NCBI RefSeq assembly: GCF_900090305.1
Contig: NZ_LT607751.1
Coordinates: 4,216,001-4,280,000 of the forward strand
Origin: Micromonospora siamensis
GTDB taxonomy: Bacteria > Actinomycetota > Actinomycetes > Mycobacteriales > Micromonosporaceae
Reading direction: 5' to 3'
Length of the DNA stretch: 64,000 bases
The position numbers were made by a program, and so were the translations under genes. The notes beneath the pieces are model-generated. The model was not told the origin of the DNA, searched no databases, and was given only the letters and a program-made list of their open reading frames with translations. Of the stretch, positions 59,464 to 64,000 are shown piece after piece (the first letter of the stretch is position 1; every line of letters starts with the position of its first letter).

Positions 59464-60999
59464 ATGAGAGGTTACCGACCGCTCGGACGCCGGCTCCTCG
59501 CCGCGTTCGCCGCAGTCACACTGGCGTCCGTCGGGCTGGTCACCGTGACCGGGACGCCGGCATCCGCCGTCACCGGCAACTGCGGCTCGGCGGAGATCGA
59601 ACTCACCGAGACCGAGCAGGGCATCGTTCCCGCGATGAACGTCCTGGTCGACGTCCAGCTCGACGCCGAGCACCGGGACGTCTTCCACGCGGGCATGACC
59701 GGCTGGTGGATCAACCAGACCACGGCACTGGACAGCGGACCACTGACCTCGGTGGCGGGCACCCCGTACTTCGAGTCCCTCCAGCGCTACCCGTACGGGG
59801 TCACCGCCACCTGGGCCAGGGTCGTCACCAACAGCGGCCTGATCGAGGTCAGTTTCCCCCTGATCGAGGTCATCACGACCGGGGGAATCTGCTTCGGGCT
59901 GTTTCCCCGGTCCAGCATCTTCATCGACCCGGCCGACCCCTCCGCAAGCCTGCGGGTGCAGGTCGCGCTGAACGAACGAACCGCCAACGACCTGGCATTC
60001 GTCATCGACACGACGGGAAGCATGGGTGGCAGCATCGACGCGGTGAAGGCGTCGGCGGTCAGCATCGTCAACCGGCTCGCCTCGCAGAGCAGCAACTTCC
60101 GGGTCGCAGTGGTGCAGTACAACGACCCGTACGCCGGCGTCGTCTCCGGGTTCTCATCCGATGTCTCGACCATCACCGCCGCCATCAACAGCCTCGGCGC
60201 CTCCGGCGGGGGCGACACACCCGAGTTCACCTACAGCGGGGTGATGAGCGCACTCGGCCTACCCTGGCGGGACTCGGCCAACCGGTCGATGATCGTCATC
60301 GGGGACGCCGCGGCGAAGGACCCGGAGCCGGGCACCGGCTACACCATGGCCTCGGTGACCGCGGCGGTCAATCAACGGCGGATCCAGGTGGGCTCCGGGC
60401 CGACGCTGGCGTCGAAGGCGACCGCCCGGTCGGCCACGACGGCGGCCGCAACGACCGTGAGTGGGGCCTACTACGCCGGCAGCATCCCGATCATGTCGGT
60501 CCCGGTCGGCAGCGACCCCGCCGCCCTCACCTCGTTCCAGGGCCTCTCGGCCGGCACGCTGGGGACCGTCTATCCTGCGGCCGACTCCACCGGCGTCGTC
60601 GACGCGATCAACCGCGCGGTCGACCGCAGTACCGGGACGGTGCTGCCGCCGGTCACCTCCTGGAAGCAGGCGGTGTCGTGGTACGGCGGGACCGGCACGA
60701 TGACCGGAGTCCGCCGGGTCTCCGGGTACGCGTACCGGGCGGGCGTCTGTGATTCCACCGCCACACCGTGGCACGTGTTCACCTTCTCCCTGCCGTCCGC
60801 CGTCCCGACGACCAAACTGCGCTGGTGGGCCCTGGACGTGACCACCGACCAGGCACTCAAGACGCGGTACGGCAGCCTGCTGCCCGCGGTCGGCGCCTAC
60901 GGGCAGGACTACACCGCCTGGCTCTGCATGTCCGGCAGCGCCGGTTCACTGCCCACCGGGGTCACCAACGTCAAGGCCCAACTCCGCATGTCCTGGTGA
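59464..60999 (+). CDS. secreted von Willebrand factor A-domain protein
   Basis: Exported protein of 511 residues. A signal peptide is clear (MRGYRPLGRRLLAAFAAVTL followed by a TPASA cleavage site near residue 35). The VWA domain begins near residue 178: NDLAFVIDTTGSMGGSIDAVKASAVSIVNRLASQSSNFRVAVVQYNDP contains the DxTGSMxxS MIDAS motif, and ASGGGDTPEFTYSGVMSALG and RSMIVIGDAAAKDPEPGTGY give the other MIDAS loops. It should bind metal and mediate adhesion or complex assembly outside the cell. The ATG at 59464 follows GAGAGGACG. The 255 bases between it and pglW hold the divergent promoters; nothing else is seen. Confidence 0.85.
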   Translation: MRGYRPLGRRLLAAFAAVTLASVGLVTVTGTPASAVTGNCGSAEIELTETEQGIVPAMNVLVDVQLDAEHRDVFHAGMTGWWINQTTALDSGPLTSVAGTPYFESLQRYPYGVTATWARVVTNSGLIEVSFPLIEVITTGGICFGLFPRSSIFIDPADPSASLRVQVALNERTANDLAFVIDTTGSMGGSIDAVKASAVSIVNRLASQSSNFRVAVVQYNDPYAGVVSGFSSDVSTITAAINSLGASGGGDTPEFTYSGVMSALGLPWRDSANRSMIVIGDAAAKDPEPGTGYTMASVTAAVNQRRIQVGSGPTLASKATARSATTAAATTVSGAYYAGSIPIMSVPVGSDPAALTSFQGLSAGTLGTVYPAADSTGVVDAINRAVDRSTGTVLPPVTSWKQAVSWYGGTGTMTGVRRVSGYAYRAGVCDSTATPWHVFTFSLPSAVPTTKLRWWALDVTTDQALKTRYGSLLPAVGAYGQDYTAWLCMSGSAGSLPTGVTNVKAQLRMSW

Positions 61000-61030
61000 C
61001 AACGCCACGGGTCTGAGCGACGCCGACCCA

Positions 61031-61097
61031 GCGAGCACGACACCTCTGGTGAACCGTGAAGCTCGACGGCTTCACCAGCCACCGGTGTCGTGCTCGC
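61031..61097. terminator. large inverted repeat after VWA gene
   Basis: GCGAGCACGACACC (61031-61044) and its exact complement (61084-61097) enclose a 39-base loop that has its own complementary pairs (TGGTGAA with TTCACCA, or GTGAAGC with GCTTCAC). The long stem lies between the VWA and PhoD genes, both plus strand, and is best read as a terminator or an RNA-stabilising or attenuating structure. Confidence 0.55.
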
Positions 61098-61253
61098 TGC
61101 CGTCCGGGCCCGACTCACCGCGCTCGTGGGTGTCCCCGCAGGCGGGAGGGCCGCCACACGGTCGATTCCGGGGCGTTGTTCGCCATTCAAGAGGCGGCCA
61201 CCTGCCGCGCCTACGTTTCCGACCGACCTGGTTTCCTCTGGAAGGTCTCTCGT

Positions 61254-62831
61254 ATGTCGCTGTCCCGTCGTTCGTTCCTCATCGCCGGCGCCGCTGCCGG
61301 TTCCGTGGTCCTGGCTCCGCCGCTGGTGGCGTCGGCCGATCCGCGGGTGGGATCCAACCCGTTCGCCTGTGGCGTCGCATCCGGCGATCCGTGGCCCACC
61401 AGCGTCGTGCTCTGGACGCGCCTGGCACCTGAGCCCACCGCCCTGGATGGTCTCGGCGGCCTGCGCGATCCGCGCCAGCGGATCCCGGTCGAATGGGAGG
61501 TGGCGACCGACGAGTCCTTCTCGGCGCGGGCGGTCGTCCGTCGCGGTGTCGCGCTGGCGACCCCGGAGTGGGGCCACTCCGTGCACGCCGAGGTCGACGG
61601 CCTGGAGCCCGGCCGCGAGTACTGGTACCGCTTCCGCGTCGGCAACGAGATCAGCCAGGTGGGTCGGACCAAGACGGCGCCGGCAGCGGATGCCGACATC
61701 GAGTCGTTCACCTCGGCGCTGGCCACCTGCCAGAACCTCACCGCCGGCTACTTCACGGCGCTGGGCCACATCGCCGACGAGAACGTCGACCTGATCATGC
61801 ACGTGGGTGACTACATCTACGAGGGCGCCGGGGCCGGCACCATCGGCCGCCCGCACGCCCCGGCCAAGGAGATCTGGGATCTGGCCGACTACCGCGTGCG
61901 TTTCGGCCAGTACAACGCGGACCCCGATCTGATCGCCGCCCGCCGGTCGGCGCCGCTGTTCTGCGTCTTCGACGACCACGAGGTCGAGAACAACTGGGCC
62001 GCGGACCGGTCCCAGATCGACAACGAGCCCGACCAGGATCGTGACGTGTGGCTGGCGCGCCGCGCCGCGGCTCTGCAGGCCTGGTACGAGAACCTTCCGC
62101 TGCGTAGGGCTCAGCGCCCGGTCGGGCCGGACGTGCAGGCGTACCGCCGCCTACGGTTCGGGCGCCTCGCCGACGTGCACATGGTCGACACCCGCCAGTA
62201 CCGCTCCTTCCAGAACGACCCGGCGACCAATGCGACCGATCGCTGGATCCCGGGCCGCACCATGCTGGGTGACGCCCAGGAGCAGTGGCTGCTCAACGGC
62301 CTGGCGGACAGGTCGGTGCGCTGGCGGGTGATGGCCGACCCGGTCCAGATGGCCCAGCAGGACTCGGCTGCCGGCCCCGCGGTGAACGTGCCCAACGACC
62401 CGTGGGACGGGTACGCGTGGTACCGCACCCACCTGCTCACCCGGATCCACGAACTGGGCGTGCGGAACTTCGTGCACATGGCCGGCAACGGCCACTGGAA
62501 CATGGCCTCCGACCTGCTGGTCAACTTCGACGAGCCGGGCTCTCCGGTCGTCGGCGCCGACTTCATGACCACCTCGGTCACCTCCGGTGGCGACGGCTCG
62601 GAGCAGGACAACGGGGCCCGGAACCGCATGGCGGCCAGCCCGTGGCTGAAGGTGGGCAACACCCGTCGTGGCTATCACAAGACGGTCTACACGAAGGCGG
62701 AGCTGCGCCAGGAGGTCAAGGTGATGCCCTACGTGACCCGTCCGGGCGCTCCGGTCTTCACCCGCGCCAGCGCGATCGTGCGGGACGGCGTCCCCGGCAT
62801 CTCCGAGGTGGTCCAGGGCACCATCGTCTGA
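61254..62831 (+). CDS. phoD: PhoD-type alkaline phosphatase, Tat-exported
   Basis: Extracellular calcium/iron-dependent phosphodiesterase/phosphatase of the PhoD family, 525 residues. The Tat signal is MSLSRRSFLIAGAAAGSVVL followed by APPLVASA. The PhoD N-terminal domain is NPFACGVASGDPWPTSVVLWTRL, the metal-site motifs are IMHVGDYIYEGAG and CVFDDHEVENNWA, and the C-terminal HMAGNGHWNMASDL and FMTTSVTSGGDG fit the family. The ATG at 61254 has GGAAGG upstream; the frame is open further but the Tat motif fixes the start. Expression under phosphate limitation is likely, though a convincing PHO box was not found. Confidence 0.92.
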   Translation: MSLSRRSFLIAGAAAGSVVLAPPLVASADPRVGSNPFACGVASGDPWPTSVVLWTRLAPEPTALDGLGGLRDPRQRIPVEWEVATDESFSARAVVRRGVALATPEWGHSVHAEVDGLEPGREYWYRFRVGNEISQVGRTKTAPAADADIESFTSALATCQNLTAGYFTALGHIADENVDLIMHVGDYIYEGAGAGTIGRPHAPAKEIWDLADYRVRFGQYNADPDLIAARRSAPLFCVFDDHEVENNWAADRSQIDNEPDQDRDVWLARRAAALQAWYENLPLRRAQRPVGPDVQAYRRLRFGRLADVHMVDTRQYRSFQNDPATNATDRWIPGRTMLGDAQEQWLLNGLADRSVRWRVMADPVQMAQQDSAAGPAVNVPNDPWDGYAWYRTHLLTRIHELGVRNFVHMAGNGHWNMASDLLVNFDEPGSPVVGADFMTTSVTSGGDGSEQDNGARNRMAASPWLKVGNTRRGYHKTVYTKAELRQEVKVMPYVTRPGAPVFTRASAIVRDGVPGISEVVQGTIV

Positions 62832-62908
62832 CCGAGCCGCCCCGCTCCGGGGCCGGCCGTAGTCGCGTTTTCGGGACCGACACCGCGAACGCCTGGGCCC
62901 GACATCAC

Positions 62909-62926
62909 GTCCCGGTTGACCGGGAC
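62909..62926. terminator. palindrome between convergent genes
   Basis: GTCCCGGT and ACCGGGAC flank a TG centre, an 18-base inverted repeat in the 152-base gap between phoD (stop 62831) and the pRiA4b ORF-3 gene (stop 62984). A terminator function is likely. Confidence 0.45.
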
Positions 62927-62983
62927 CGGGGGTCAGCCCCAGAAGATCCCGGTTGGGCCCCGGTATGGCCGTGACACGGGGCC

Positions 62984-64000
62984 CTATCGCACCCGCTGCA
63001 GAGCCACGGTCACCGCGGCGGCCTCGAACCGCGCCGGGTCGAAGTCGTTCAGGTTGTCCAGGCTCAGCCACTCCAGCCGTTCCCGGTGCTCCGGGTGCGT
63101 CGGGTCGGCGAGGATCTCCACCAGCTCGGCGTACCCTCGCACCCCGCCGCAGTCCTCCGGCGGCGCGGCCCGCCGGCCGCCGACGCACCGCGGGTACGCC
63201 TCGGCCGCGTCCCGGTCGAAAGCCTTCTCCACGAGGATGTCGAGCTCCCAGTTGTCGCCGAAGTCGTACGTGTAACGCAGCCTGTCCCCGGTGTTAGGCG
63301 CGACCTGCTCCAGGGTGACCCGCGACTCGGCGCGATGGCCCAGGTCGGTGTCGGGACGGCCGAAGCTGCCGTACGGGGTCTCGAAGACGTGCAGGTGGCT
63401 GTCGGTCCAGCCGAAGGCGACCTGGATCAGCTCGTGCAGCCGGGCGAGGCCGACGTCGGCGGGCACCTGGAGGCGCCGCCAGATCGGCGGGCGGGCACCG
63501 CGCAGGCTCACCTTGACCTGATAGATGGGGGCCTGGCCAGCCGACTTCCTCCGCTTTCCCGGCAGTGCCGCCGGGCGTCGCGGACCGGGCACGGCACCGA
63601 CGGGCGCACCGGGAGCGATGATGTCGAGCAGCGCCGAGATGGAGGCAACGGTCAACTCGCCGTCGCGCAGGTCGCCCCGGCTCGTTGTCCGGGGAGCGGG
63701 AAGCCCCCGTAGCCAACTGCGCAGCAGCAGGGCCAGCGCGGCAGTGCCGGGCCCCTCCTCCTCGGGCGGGCCGCCCGGGCCCCCGAGGTCCTCGTCGTGG
63801 TCGGCGTAGTTGTCCAGCGCCGCCTCCACAGCTCGGCGAAAGCCGGCCGGCTGGAGCTTGCGTTCCGTGACGTCCACGCCGCCGGCCCGCATCTCGGACA
63901 GGAGCGCGTTGCGCGCCGCATCCCACCCGTCGGCGTCGACCAACAGGATGTCGCGGGCGGCACCGCAGTCGCAGTCGTCGATGACGACGACGGCGACGTG
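62984..64000 (-). CDS. plasmid pRiA4b ORF-3 family protein, 5' end outside window
   Basis: The minus frame is open from its stop (62984) to the window end, giving at least 339 residues. The C-terminal half is the pRiA4b ORF-3-like domain: YQVKVSLRGARPPIWRRLQVPADVGLARLHELIQVAFGWTDSHLHVF, then YTYDFGDNWELDILVEK and YPRCVGGRRAAPPEDCGGVRGYAELVEIL, the family hallmarks IWRR, GW.D.HLH, Y.YDFGD.W and P.EDCGG. The N-terminal part is helical and acidic. The codons beyond 63943 (DDCDCGAARDILLVDADGWD) still look coding, so the true start lies past the edge. Function is not established for this family. Confidence 0.85.
   Translation of the reverse strand, partial: HVAVVVIDDCDCGAARDILLVDADGWDAARNALLSEMRAGGVDVTERKLQPAGFRRAVEAALDNYADHDEDLGGPGGPPEEEGPGTAALALLLRSWLRGLPAPRTTSRGDLRDGELTVASISALLDIIAPGAPVGAVPGPRRPAALPGKRRKSAGQAPIYQVKVSLRGARPPIWRRLQVPADVGLARLHELIQVAFGWTDSHLHVFETPYGSFGRPDTDLGHRAESRVTLEQVAPNTGDRLRYTYDFGDNWELDILVEKAFDRDAAEAYPRCVGGRRAAPPEDCGGVRGYAELVEILADPTHPEHRERLEWLSLDNLNDFDPARFEAAAVTVALQRVR

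Noticed and set aside
61150..61253. PHO box upstream of phoD
   Set aside because: GTTCGCCATTC-like sequence is present but no second 11-base repeat unit matches well.
1..64000. tRNA, rRNA or CRISPR arrays
   Set aside because: No rRNA-like stretch, no regularly spaced repeats and no convincing tRNA cloverleaf were noticed by eye; a covariance search would be decisive for tRNAs and small RNAs.

Overview
The window is very GC-rich, with codon third positions almost always G or C. GTG starts, GGAGG-type ribosome sites and actinobacterial families (F420-type DUF385 reductase, WXG100-like proteins, SpoIIE/anti-sigma signalling, DivIVA-domain protein, M36 peptidase with discoidin-like tail) are common. 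This points to a filamentous actinomycete, most likely of the Micromonospora type; the genus is inference.

Layout. 1-8.4 kb: metabolic and regulatory genes (MFS transporter, relic of a LacI regulator, esterase, FUSC-type membrane protein, a TetR/FAD-monooxygenase pair sharing a perfect palindromic operator, NTF2-like protein, deazaflavin reductase, acetyltransferase, DedA protein). 8.5-20.5 kb: a giant hybrid kinase/response regulator/PP2C phosphatase/anti-sigma protein, an HD phosphohydrolase, a secreted M36 metallopeptidase, an SF1 helicase whose 3' end looks frameshifted, and a hydrolase. 20.7-23.6 kb: a small type VII secretion-substrate cluster.

23.6-59.2 kb is a defence island built on a BREX type 2 (Pgl) system read on the minus strand: pglW (59.2-54.8), pglX (48.4-44.8), pglY, pglZ, brxD and brxHI (33.6-23.6). 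The last four form a tight overlapping operon. The set is split twice. Between pglW and pglX lie a GntR regulator, a DivIVA-domain protein, a frameshifted ADP-ribosylglycohydrolase, two overlapping uracil-DNA-glycosylase-like genes, a DUF6998-like protein and a broken DUF559 gene. Between pglX and pglY lie a 986-residue zinc-binding protein of unknown function, a PD-(D/E)XK-like protein, a two-gene glycine-rich membrane/coiled-coil operon, a DUF7662 plus OGG-fold glycosylase pair, an IS110 element, a DUF6642-like protein with a caspase-like His/Cys pattern, a short relic of a second pglX 3' end, and an IS256-family element directly upstream of pglY.

In the known biology of the family, PglX is the methyltransferase, PglW the kinase, PglZ a phosphatase-fold protein, PglY and BrxD are ATPases and BrxHI is a helicase; together they mark self DNA and block phage replication. 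The accessory genes, three of which look like DNA-glycosylase folds, suggest a layered defence in which base-modified phage DNA is also targeted; that part is inference. 59.4-64 kb returns to ordinary genes: a secreted VWA protein, a Tat-exported PhoD phosphatase and a pRiA4b ORF-3-like protein cut by the window end.
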